From: Eubacterium sp. AM49-13BH
GTDB lineage: Bacteria; Bacillota; Clostridia; Lachnospirales; Lachnospiraceae
Assembly: GCF_003464165.1 (NCBI RefSeq)
Contig: NZ_QSEK01000048.1
Coordinates: 1-10,992 of the forward strand
Length of the DNA stretch: 10,992 nt
Direction of reading: 5' to 3'
Under the pieces are notes generated by a model. That model saw only the letters and a list, made by a program, of their open reading frames with translations, ran no database searches and had not been told where the DNA came from. Position 1 is the stretch's first letter; every line of letters starts with the position of its first letter. The position numbers and the translations under genes are program-made. Shown here piece after piece: positions 1 to 6,278 of this stretch.

Positions 1-52
1 GCCGGCTTCTCTGTTTCTCCTGCTATCGACTGTCTCATCTTAGTATCAGCCT

Positions 53-940
53 TCAGATTCTGAAGATCATAATAATCCTTAAGCCCATTCTGCCTGTTCT
101 TAAAGCTTCCGCCAAAGCCTTAGGTACTTCTGCCTCAGCAGCTACAACGCTCGCTTTCATCTCCTGTTCAAGAGCAACAGCGGCTGCTCTTCTCTCCTCT
201 GCCTTAGCCTGTGCAATATTCTTATCAGCCTCAGCCTGAAGACTCTGTAGATGAGCACCTATATTTCTTCCGATATCAACATCCGCAATATCAATAGAAA
301 GAATCTGGAATGCTGTTCCAATATCAAGACCTTTCTGTAATATAGCCTTAGAGATAGAATCAGGATTCTCAAGCACGCTCTTGTGCGAATCTGCTGAACC
401 TACTGTTGTTACAATACCCTCACCAACTCTGGCAATTACGGTAGCCTCACCTGCACCACCAACTAACTGGTTAATATTAGTTCTTACAGTAACTCTTGCC
501 TTAACCAACAGTTCAATACCGTCCTTGGCAACTGCTGAAATATTAGGTGTCTCAATAACCTTAGGGTTAACACTCATTCTGACAGCCTCTAAAACATCAC
601 GGCCTGCAAGGTCGATAGCTGCAGCCATCTCAAATGGTATGTTCATACCAGCTCTGCTTGATGCAATAAGTGCATTTACAACAGCGTCTACATGACCACC
701 TGCCATATAATGTGACTCAAGCTGATTAGTGTTAAGCTGTAATCCGGCTTTTCTTGCCTGAATATGTGGAAGCACGATTCTTGCTGGCGGAACCTTCCTC
801 AGTCTCATACCGATAAGAGTTCCTATACCGACATGGCTTCCTGATGCTAATGCTGTAATCCATAATCTCATTGGTACAAATGCGAATAACAATATAAGCA
901 GTACCACAATGATAATTGGAATAATTGGAATGTAAGGCAT
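53..940 (-). CDS. floA: Flotillin-like protein FloA, C-terminus frameshifted
   Basis: Homologue of FloA (YqfA, formerly UPF0365), a membrane-anchored SPFH-type scaffold that organises functional membrane microdomains on the inner face of the cytoplasmic membrane. Residues 1-33 form a proline-containing hydrophobic anchor ([11 protein letters not shown]...). The family-typical stretch [17 protein letters not shown] follows, then the SPFH-like core, then an Ala/Glu-rich predicted coiled coil (about 235-280) ending in [10 protein letters not shown]. The start is placed at the ATG at 938-940, behind AAAGGGGG; an in-frame ATG 69 bases upstream lacks a ribosome site and would prepend residues foreign to the family. 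The frame closes after 295 residues with an atypical tail (RIIMIFRI). One extra T on the plus strand near 79-82 would continue it as [18 protein letters not shown] and on through the window edge, so this is a damaged gene or a sequencing error. It is transcribed divergently from the hydrogenase gene. The nfeD-like partner often found beside floA is not upstream here. Family identity is very sure; the true C-terminus is not. Confidence 0.9.
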   Translation of the reverse strand: MPYIPIIPIIIVVLLILLFAFVPMRLWITALASGSHVGIGTLIGMRLRKVPPARIVLPHIQARKAGLQLNTNQLESHYMAGGHVDAVVNALIASSRAGMNIPFEMAAAIDLAGRDVLEAVRMSVNPKVIETPNISAVAKDGIELLVKARVTVRTNINQLVGGAGEATVIARVGEGIVTTVGSADSHKSVLENPDSISKAILQKGLDIGTAFQILSIDIADVDIGRNIGAHLQSLQAEADKNIAQAKAEERRAAAVALEQEMKASVVAAEAEVPKALAEALRTGRMGLRIIMIFRI

Positions 941-1092
941 AATTAATCCCCCTTTATATATTTTGATTTCCAAAAATATTATTACATATAATGATAAAAA
1001 ATGCCACATTTATATAGAATCATTTTAAAAAATCTGCTATAGTAATTAGTAATCGATAATTTTTTGTCAATCATTACAAAGGAGGTTTCATT
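941..1092. other. Divergent intergenic region between floA and hydrogenase
   Basis: This AT-rich 152-base spacer must carry the start signals of both flanking genes. Both ribosome sites are visible: AAAGGGGG on the minus strand for floA, and AAAGGAGG at about 1077-1084 on the plus strand for the hydrogenase. A candidate plus-strand extended -10 is listed separately. I found no convincing sigma-A promoter for floA and nothing resembling the SigW consensus known upstream of the Bacillus homologue. No inverted repeat or small ORF stands out. Confidence 0.6.
1035..1043 (+). promoter_or_regulatory. Candidate extended -10 promoter of hydrogenase gene
   Basis: TGCTATAGT combines a TGn extension with TATAGT, a 5/6 match to TATAAT, and would start transcription near 1050, about 43 bases before the ATG. 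No good -35 box lies 16-18 bases upstream, which is tolerable for an extended -10 promoter. In AT-rich DNA such matches arise by chance, so this is tentative. Confidence 0.35.
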
Positions 1093-2562
1093 ATGTTATC
1101 TAATGATGCTACTATTCAGAATATCAAGCATGAAATCCTGTATGAAGTTGCCAAGCTCGCATATGCAGGAAGATTTGAAGAAGAAAAGGACGAACTTGTG
1201 TACAAGATGTTCCCCGGTCCTAAAGCAAGATTCCGCTGTTGTGTATATAAAGAAAGAGAAATTGCAAGACAACGAATCCGCCTTGCAGAAGGCAAATGTC
1301 CAACAGAAAGTGACCATCCGGGTGCCAACAACATAATTCAGGTAATTGAAGCCGCCTGTGCCGACTGTCCGCTTTCTCACTATATCGTAACTGATAATTG
1401 CAGAAAATGTATGATGAAAGCCTGCCAGCAGGCATGTAAGTTTGGTGCTGTAAGTATGACAAGAGACAGAGCCTACATAGACCCTGACAAATGCAAGGAA
1501 TGCGGCATGTGTGCCAAAGCCTGTCCATACAATGCAATCGCAGACCTCATAAGACCATGTAAGAAAATCTGTCCAGCCAATGCCATTACAATGGACGAGA
1601 ACGGCATCTGTGAAATAGATGAAAATAAATGTATCCAGTGTGGACAATGCATCCATGCCTGTCCATTCGGTGCTATCGGTTCTAAAACTGATATAGTTGA
1701 TGTAATAAAGGCAATCGTAGACGGAAAGAAAGTCGTTGCCATGGTAGCACCTGCTGTTGAAGGACAGTTTGGAGATACAATAACAATGAGCAGCATCCGC
1801 ACAGCATGCAAAAAGCTGGGCTTTAATGATATGTATGAGGTAGGTCTTGGTGGAGACCTTACTGCACAGGCAGAAGCTGAAGAATGGCTTGAAGCAGCTA
1901 AAGAAGGAAAGAAGCTTACAACCTCATGCTGTCCTGCATTTGTTAACCTGATTAAGAAACAGTATCCTGAGCTTGCAGAACATATATCAACAACTATATC
2001 CCCTATGTTTGCGCTTTCAAGACTTCTTAAATCAGAAGAGCCTGATACAATAACAGTATTCATTGGACCATGTATTGCCAAGAAGAATGAAAAGCAGGAA
2101 TATAAGGGTCAGGGAAATGCTGATTTCGTACTTACAATTGGTGAATTCAGAGCAATGATGCGGGCTAAAGAGGTAGTTCTTGAACCTGAGGAAAACAGCG
2201 ACCAGCAGGCAAGTATATATGGTAAAAGATTTGGTAACGGAGGCGGTGTTTCCGCTGCTGTTGCACAGTGTATGCGTGAAGCAGGTGCTGACCCTGATAA
2301 GTTCAATATAGAAAAATGTTCAGGTGCTGCTGAATGTAAGAAAGCTCTTACACTTCTTAAGGTAGGAAAGCTCCCTGCAGATTTCATTGAGGGAATGGTA
2401 TGTGAAGGTGGCTGTGTTGGCGGACCAAGCCGTCACAGAAGCGGAAAGAATCCTGTTCTTGCTACCAAAGACCGTGACAAGCTGCTTGCCGAGGCAGATA
2501 ACCGTAATGTTTCAGACAATTTAAGCAAATATGACTTAACAGCATTTTCAATGCACAAATAG
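1093..2562 (+). CDS. Monomeric [FeFe] hydrogenase, group B-like, with ferredoxin domains
   Basis: Cytoplasmic [FeFe] hydrogenase of 489 residues, expected to interconvert protons plus low-potential electrons (ferredoxin) and H2. The N-terminal third carries iron-sulfur motifs: C103-x2-C-x4-C-x3-C115; C134-x2-C-x2-C-x3-C144; and C180-x2-C-x2-C-x3-C190, with an extra C156-x3-C160 pair; C89/C92 may also bind metal. The catalytic domain starts near 213 (MVAPAV, 217-222) and holds the three H-cluster signatures: TSCCPAF (C280 ligand, C279 equivalent to the proton-relay cysteine), IGPCIAKK (C327) and MVCEGGCVGG (C437, C441). All four H-cluster cysteine ligands are present. TSCCPAF instead of TSCCPGW, GPC instead of MPC, and the GGP ending resemble the group B subclass rather than the classic CpI/HydA1 type. 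The start has AAAGGAGG eight bases upstream. The gene stands alone: no HydE/F/G maturase or NADH-binding partner subunit lies within the window, so maturation must come from elsewhere. Hydrogenase family is near certain; subgroup and physiological direction are inferred. Confidence 0.93.
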   Translation: MLSNDATIQNIKHEILYEVAKLAYAGRFEEEKDELVYKMFPGPKARFRCCVYKEREIARQRIRLAEGKCPTESDHPGANNIIQVIEAACADCPLSHYIVTDNCRKCMMKACQQACKFGAVSMTRDRAYIDPDKCKECGMCAKACPYNAIADLIRPCKKICPANAITMDENGICEIDENKCIQCGQCIHACPFGAIGSKTDIVDVIKAIVDGKKVVAMVAPAVEGQFGDTITMSSIRTACKKLGFNDMYEVGLGGDLTAQAEAEEWLEAAKEGKKLTTSCCPAFVNLIKKQYPELAEHISTTISPMFALSRLLKSEEPDTITVFIGPCIAKKNEKQEYKGQGNADFVLTIGEFRAMMRAKEVVLEPEENSDQQASIYGKRFGNGGGVSAAVAQCMREAGADPDKFNIEKCSGAAECKKALTLLKVGKLPADFIEGMVCEGGCVGGPSRHRSGKNPVLATKDRDKLLAEADNRNVSDNLSKYDLTAFSMHK

Positions 2563-2570
2563 AATTACGC

Positions 2571-2614
2571 AAAAATAGCGTTGGCAATATTCACATTGTC
2601 AACGCTATTTTTTT
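2571..2614. terminator. Bidirectional terminator between convergent genes
   Basis: An 18-bp stem (2571-2588 with 2595-2612; one position is G-U in the plus-strand RNA) closes a 6-base loop. The plus strand ends in a run of seven T (2608-2614), and the left arm begins with five A, which gives a T run on the minus strand. It sits 9 bases after the hydrogenase stop and would end transcription from both sides. The right arm overlaps the stop codon (2605-2607) and the last lysine codons of the converging permease gene. Confidence 0.88.
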
Positions 2615-3357
2615 AGTACTGCTTTTAAAGCAAGTACAACAATTTTTTCAAATATCACACTCAATACAACAATTATAACCGTCCACGCCAGCAAATCATC
2701 CGTATCAAGATATATTTTCGACATATAAAGCATCTGTCCAACAGAACCCTTGGGCATTCCGATAATCTCTGCTGCCACTCCTGCTTTCCAAGCCATACCA
2801 GCAGTAACTCTTCCTGCTGATATAAGATAAGGTGAAAGCTGTGGCATGATAATATAGCGTATCCTGCGAATCCAAGAAATATGAAATACATCTGCCATTT
2901 CCCTGATGCCTTTATCAGCGCTTCTAAGACCTGTCAGCGTATTCTGGTATATAACAGGTACAACTATTAAAAATGCAATGAACACCGACAGGTTCTTTGC
3001 CGTAAACCATATAAGACATATAACCACAAAAGATGCAACCGGCACTGCCTTGATTGTAACCATCCACGGCCACAGGATATATTCAACAGGCTTACATATA
3101 TACGCAAGTACTGCACATATAATTCCACACAATAATCCTGTAAGAAATCCACCAACAATATGATACATTGTAAACCACACAGTTCCTGCAAAATCCGGCT
3201 CTTTCCATATTGTAAGTAATCTGCCAAGCACCTGCACCGGCGTCACTAATATTATCTGCGAATCAATCTTTAACGCGGCTGTTTCCCATAAAATAAGTGC
3301 CAGCATCACCGCCAGCACTTTATATATTACATTCAGTATCTTCTTATTAATATTCAT
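2605..3357 (-). CDS. NitT/TauT-type ABC transporter permease
   Basis: Integral-membrane permease of 250 residues from the BPD_transp_1 superfamily, resembling SsuC/TauC-type importers of small organic anions, nitrogen or sulfur compounds. About six hydrophobic segments are visible (roughly 9-29, 62-86, 94-117, 121-139, 174-196, 224-247). The cytoplasmic coupling (EAA-type) loop is the stretch around 143-175 (GLRSADKGIREMADVF ... RYIIMPQL), the surface that docks the ATPase. The start chosen is the ATG at 3355-3357, which overlaps the end of the substrate-binding protein gene by 11 bases and suggests translational coupling; only a weak ribosome site (GAAAGATG) precedes it. A longer in-frame start at 3441 would add 28 residues unlike a permease N-terminus and overlap the upstream gene by 95 bases. 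It is the last gene of its operon, and no ATP-binding subunit gene follows. Family confident; substrate unknown. Confidence 0.87.
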   Translation of the reverse strand: MNINKKILNVIYKVLAVMLALILWETAALKIDSQIILVTPVQVLGRLLTIWKEPDFAGTVWFTMYHIVGGFLTGLLCGIICAVLAYICKPVEYILWPWMVTIKAVPVASFVVICLIWFTAKNLSVFIAFLIVVPVIYQNTLTGLRSADKGIREMADVFHISWIRRIRYIIMPQLSPYLISAGRVTAGMAWKAGVAAEIIGMPKGSVGQMLYMSKIYLDTDDLLAWTVIIVVLSVIFEKIVVLALKAVLKK

Positions 3358-4348
3358 AATAGAAATCATCTTTCGGCATACTGCCACCAACTGACTTAGG
3401 ATTCTGGTCGTATAACACCTGTAAGAATCCCTTAAGCGCATTCTTCATGTCACCATTAACATAACATACAATATGACACTTAGGAAGCGCTTTCTTAGCT
3501 ATTGCTGCTGATGCAACAACACCATACTCAGCAATAAGCTGTGCTGTCTCATCAACATTGCTTGAAGTATAGGCAACACTTTCGTTGTATTCATCAATAA
3601 ACTTCTTTAGCTGTTCAGGATATTTTTCAGCAAATTCTTTTCTTACAACGATTACACCTGTAACAATCTTAGAATTATCATTAATCTTTTCCCACGCTTC
3701 ATTAAGATCCATAACAACTCTTAAATCACTTATCTGAGCGCTTGCTGCTGTAACAAAAGGCTGTGGCAGAACAGCAATTGCACCATCTTCTGACTTTAAC
3801 TTAGAAAGTGCTTCTGTTGTATCTGAACACCACACAATATTAACATCTTTGTCGGCATCAAGTCCGTTACCTGAAAGAATATATCTTATGGTATATTCCG
3901 GCACAGCACCCATTCCTGTAGCATATATAGTCTTACCCTTAAGGTCGCTGATACTGTTAACAGTGTTGCCTCTTTCTACAAGATTAAGAACGCCCAGTGT
4001 ATTAACAGCAACAACCTGAACCCTGCCTTCCGTCTTGTTGTATATATTGGCTGCAAGATTAGATGGTACAGCCGCAATATCAATCTCTCCGGTTGCAAGA
4101 GGTGTTACAAATGCAGATGCATCCGTAGCAAAATCTTCAAATGCATATGTGTTCTTCGTATTGCCATTCTCTGAATCTTTGCGCAGCTTAACCATCCCCA
4201 TCGCTGTAGGTCCTGCCATAGCTCCGATTCTTATTGTTGTTGTCTCTTCTGTCTGACTCTCACCTTCGTTATTGGCTGATTTTCCTGCACATGCTGCAAA
4301 TGAAAATACCATAATAACCGAAAGCATAACTGCTAGTAATTTCTTCAA
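3347..4348 (-). CDS. ABC transporter substrate-binding lipoprotein (NitT/TauT-like)
   Basis: Extracytoplasmic solute-binding protein of 333 residues. Residues 1-19 are a lipoprotein signal peptide (MKKLLAVMLSVIMVFSFAA) followed by Cys20, which would be lipidated after cleavage; the lipobox FAAC has Phe at -3 where Leu is usual. A Ser/Thr/Glu/Asn-rich linker (21-38) leads to a periplasmic-binding fold with IRIGAMAGPTAMGMVKL (39-55), TGEIDIAAVPSNLAANIY (86-103), SDLKGKTIYATGMGAVPEY (134-152) and AIAVLPQPF (190-198). This arrangement matches the SsuA/TauA/NMT1-like group, in which the first strand and the AAVPSN-type turn line the ligand cleft. The start is TTG (4346-4348), with GAGGAG nine bases upstream; no ATG gives an intact signal peptide. 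It follows the HPr-like gene by 25 bases and overlaps the permease gene, so the three are probably one transcript. The ligand cannot be read from sequence; sulfonates, pyrimidine precursors and other small organics are all known in this superfamily. Confidence 0.88.
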   Translation of the reverse strand: MKKLLAVMLSVIMVFSFAACAGKSANNEGESQTEETTTIRIGAMAGPTAMGMVKLRKDSENGNTKNTYAFEDFATDASAFVTPLATGEIDIAAVPSNLAANIYNKTEGRVQVVAVNTLGVLNLVERGNTVNSISDLKGKTIYATGMGAVPEYTIRYILSGNGLDADKDVNIVWCSDTTEALSKLKSEDGAIAVLPQPFVTAASAQISDLRVVMDLNEAWEKINDNSKIVTGVIVVRKEFAEKYPEQLKKFIDEYNESVAYTSSNVDETAQLIAEYGVVASAAIAKKALPKCHIVCYVNGDMKNALKGFLQVLYDQNPKSVGGSMPKDDFYYEY

Positions 4349-4373
4349 CTTATTATTCTCCTCATATATTTAA

Positions 4374-4610
4374 TTAGTATTCCATGAACTCCTGTATATC
4401 CCTTAACACATCCTCAATCTCGCCTTCTCCGTCATTAATTGTAAGCTGTAATGGTTTACTGATATCCAGACTGAACAAACCAACTAATGATTTGCCATCA
4501 ACACAGCTATACCCTGACTCCACATCAAACCCACATGAGTACTTACTAATTGTACTTACAAACCTTTGAACCTTCTCCACAGAATCCAAAAGAATCGTCA
4601 CTGTCAGCAT
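4374..4610 (-). CDS. HPr-like protein lacking the phosphorylatable histidine
   Basis: Small 78-residue protein that aligns over its length with HPr, the phosphocarrier of the PTS sugar system. VQRFVSTISKYSC (14-26) matches HPr helix 1 (AKFVQTASKY). VDGKSLVGLFSLDISK (37-52) matches the regulatory Ser46 segment (VNAKSIMGVMSLGVSK), with Ser41 at the Ser46 position. The tail EIEDVLRDIQEFME matches the last helix. The active-site loop GLHARPA is missing: the corresponding stretch (LLDSVEKV) has neither His15 nor Arg17, so it cannot pass phosphate from enzyme I in the usual way. It may be a Crh-like or purely structural/regulatory relative; this is an inference. The ATG (4608-4610) has GGAGG seven bases upstream. 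As first gene of an operon with an ABC substrate-binding protein and permease, it might influence their expression or activity, but nothing in the sequence proves this. Confidence 0.78.
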   Translation of the reverse strand: MLTVTILLDSVEKVQRFVSTISKYSCGFDVESGYSCVDGKSLVGLFSLDISKPLQLTINDGEGEIEDVLRDIQEFMEY

Positions 4611-4656
4611 ATTATTTCCTCCACTTCCTCATATTGTAATTCCCATATCAGAGACT

Positions 4657-4685
4657 AATATACACCATAAAACTTATAAAAACAA
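4657..4685 (-). promoter_or_regulatory. Candidate promoter of the HPr-like/ABC operon
   Basis: On the minus strand TTGTTT (4680-4685) and TATATT (4657-4662; 5/6 match to TATAAT) are separated by exactly 17 bases. Transcription would begin near 4650, about 40 bases before the ATG at 4610. The -35 is weak (3/6), so this is plausible rather than firm. Its position between the gltD hairpin and the first gene of the operon fits a separate transcription unit. Confidence 0.45.
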
Positions 4686-4702
4686 CCATTAACTAAGACT
4701 AA

Positions 4703-4766
4703 AATATGGCACGGATGCCATAGAAAACGCTTATTTCAGCCATTTTCATATCATCCGTGCCATATT
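4703..4766 (-). terminator. Long hairpin downstream of gltD, probable terminator
   Basis: A perfect 15-bp inverted repeat (4703-4717 and 4752-4766; arm AATATGGCACGGATG) begins 14 bases after the gltD stop codon. On the minus-strand RNA the inner part can pair further: AUA-GAAAA with UUUUC-UAU (one bulged base on one side, two on the other), then GCU with AGC around a six-base loop, giving roughly 26 bp in all. The minus-strand 3' side runs into ATATTTTAG, a short T tract. It is thus a plausible rho-independent terminator of gltBD, though longer than usual and with a modest T run; a protein-binding palindrome or processing site is an alternative. Confidence 0.65.
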
Positions 4767-4780
4767 CAGATAATCATCAA

Positions 4781-6265
4781 TTAAAGATTAGTATATCCCA
4801 TAAGATAGAAATCCACTGCTCTTGCACAGTCTCTTCCCTGTCTTATAGCTTTAACAACAAGCGACTGTCCTGTATGCATATCTCCTGCTGTAAATACACC
4901 CGGTACACTTGTTTCAAATCCGTCTGCTGCTGTCTTTACATTAGTTCTTTCTGTAAGTTCAACTCCAAATGCGTCTGTGACATATTTCTGTGAACCCAAG
5001 AAACCTGCTGCTATCAGTACAAGCTCACATGGAAGCTCTGCTTCTGTTCCCTCCACAGGAACCATCATTCTTCTTCCTGTCTTTTCATCAGTCTTAGACT
5101 CAAGCTTAACTGTAACAACGCTTGTAAGATTGCCCTTCTTATCCTTCTTGAATTCCTTAACTGTAGTTGTATATATTCTTGGATCATGCCCGAACACTGC
5201 AATTGCTTCTTCCTGACCGTAATCTGTCTTGCAGACTAAAGGCCACTGTGGCCAAGGATTGCTCTCTGCACGCTCATCTGGTGCTTTTGGCATCATCTCA
5301 AGCTGTGTTACCGACTTGCAGCCATGTCTTATACATGTTCCTACACAGTCATTACCTGTGTCACCGCCACCGATAACGATAACATTTTTATCCTTTGCAG
5401 AAATGTATCTGCCATCCTTAAGTCCTGAATCAAGAAGACTCTTTGTAGTTGCTGTAAGGAAATCTACTGCAAAGTATATTCCATTGGCATCTCTTCCAGG
5501 AGCATTGATATCTCTTGGATTAGCAGCACCACACGCAAGTACTACAGCATCATAATCTGCCATAAGCTTCTTAGCCTTAATGTTCTCACCAACATTTGCA
5601 TTAGTTACAAACTCAATGCCTTCTTCCTTCATAATGTCAAGCTTTCTGTCAATTATATGCTTTTCAAGCTTCATATTAGGAATTCCATATCTTAAAAGTC
5701 CACCAATGCGGTCAGCTCTTTCATATACAGTAACACTGTGTCCTCTCTGGTTTAACTGGTCTGCTACAGCAAGTCCGGCAGGCCCCGAACCTACTACAGC
5801 AATTCTCTTCTTAGTTCTTACCTTAGGAGGATTTGCTTTTGCATAGCCTTTGGCATACGCATGCTCAATGATTGCCATTTCATTCTCTTTGGTACATACT
5901 GCCTTGCCATTAAGTCCGCATGTACATGCCTTCTCACAGAGTGCAGGACACACACGACTTGTAAATTCAGGGAAGTTACTTGTCTTGTGTAACCTGTGAT
6001 ATGCCTGTTCCCAGTTTCCTGTGTAAAGAAGATCATTCCATTCTGGAATAAGGTTGTTAAGAGGACATCCGCTAGTCATTCCCTTTATTGTCATACCAGA
6101 CTGGCAGAATGGCACGCCACAGTCCATGCAGCGTGAACTCTGCTTTCTCTGCTCATCTTCTGACAGAGGTGTATGAAATTCATTAAAATTCTTTATTCTT
6201 TCCTTAGGTGAAACCGCTGCGGCTTCAACTCTTTCATAGTCTAAAAATCCTGTTGGCTTTCCCAT
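4781..6265 (-). CDS. gltD: Glutamate synthase [NADPH] small (beta) subunit
   Basis: Beta subunit of bacterial NADPH-dependent glutamate synthase (494 residues, normal length). It takes electrons from NADPH onto FAD and passes them through iron-sulfur clusters to FMN in GltB. The N-terminal domain carries the cluster-binding cysteines C46, C49, C54 and C67 (CMDCGVPFC ... SGCPLNN) and C106, C110, C114 and C116 (CPALCEKACTC). The first Rossmann fold with GSGPAG (159-164) binds FAD. GGGDTGND (299-306) lies in the NADPH-binding domain. GDMHTGQSLV (461-470) is the C-terminal FAD-contact motif. The start ATG has AAAGGAG six bases upstream; that site overlaps the gltB stop codon region, the two genes being 13 bases apart, which implies one transcript and balanced synthesis. 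Relatives such as the NfnB subunit and the dihydropyrimidine dehydrogenase N-terminus share these motifs, but the linkage to gltB settles the call. Confidence 0.97.
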   Translation of the reverse strand: MGKPTGFLDYERVEAAAVSPKERIKNFNEFHTPLSEDEQRKQSSRCMDCGVPFCQSGMTIKGMTSGCPLNNLIPEWNDLLYTGNWEQAYHRLHKTSNFPEFTSRVCPALCEKACTCGLNGKAVCTKENEMAIIEHAYAKGYAKANPPKVRTKKRIAVVGSGPAGLAVADQLNQRGHSVTVYERADRIGGLLRYGIPNMKLEKHIIDRKLDIMKEEGIEFVTNANVGENIKAKKLMADYDAVVLACGAANPRDINAPGRDANGIYFAVDFLTATTKSLLDSGLKDGRYISAKDKNVIVIGGGDTGNDCVGTCIRHGCKSVTQLEMMPKAPDERAESNPWPQWPLVCKTDYGQEEAIAVFGHDPRIYTTTVKEFKKDKKGNLTSVVTVKLESKTDEKTGRRMMVPVEGTEAELPCELVLIAAGFLGSQKYVTDAFGVELTERTNVKTAADGFETSVPGVFTAGDMHTGQSLVVKAIRQGRDCARAVDFYLMGYTNL

Positions 6266-6278
6266 GGTTAGCTCCTTT

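Noticed and set aside
75..90. Programmed ribosomal frameshift in floA
   Set aside because: The bases at the junction (CTTAAGGATT on the minus strand) do not form an X-XXY-YYZ slippery heptamer, and no such recoding is known to me for FloA; a deletion or base-call error is simpler.
941..1009. Longer floA start at 1009 adding 23 residues
   Set aside because: No ribosome site precedes it and the added residues are unlike FloA N-termini; the ATG at 940 has AAAGGGGG in front.
1096..2081. Long minus-strand open frames antisense to the hydrogenase
   Set aside because: They show no family resemblance or ribosome site, and their serine-, cysteine- and histidine-rich composition is what shadow frames of a cysteine-rich gene produce.
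3358..3441. Longer permease start at 3441
   Set aside because: It would overlap the substrate-binding protein gene by 95 bases, and the added residues read as a shadow of that gene; the first membrane segment follows the 3357 start naturally.
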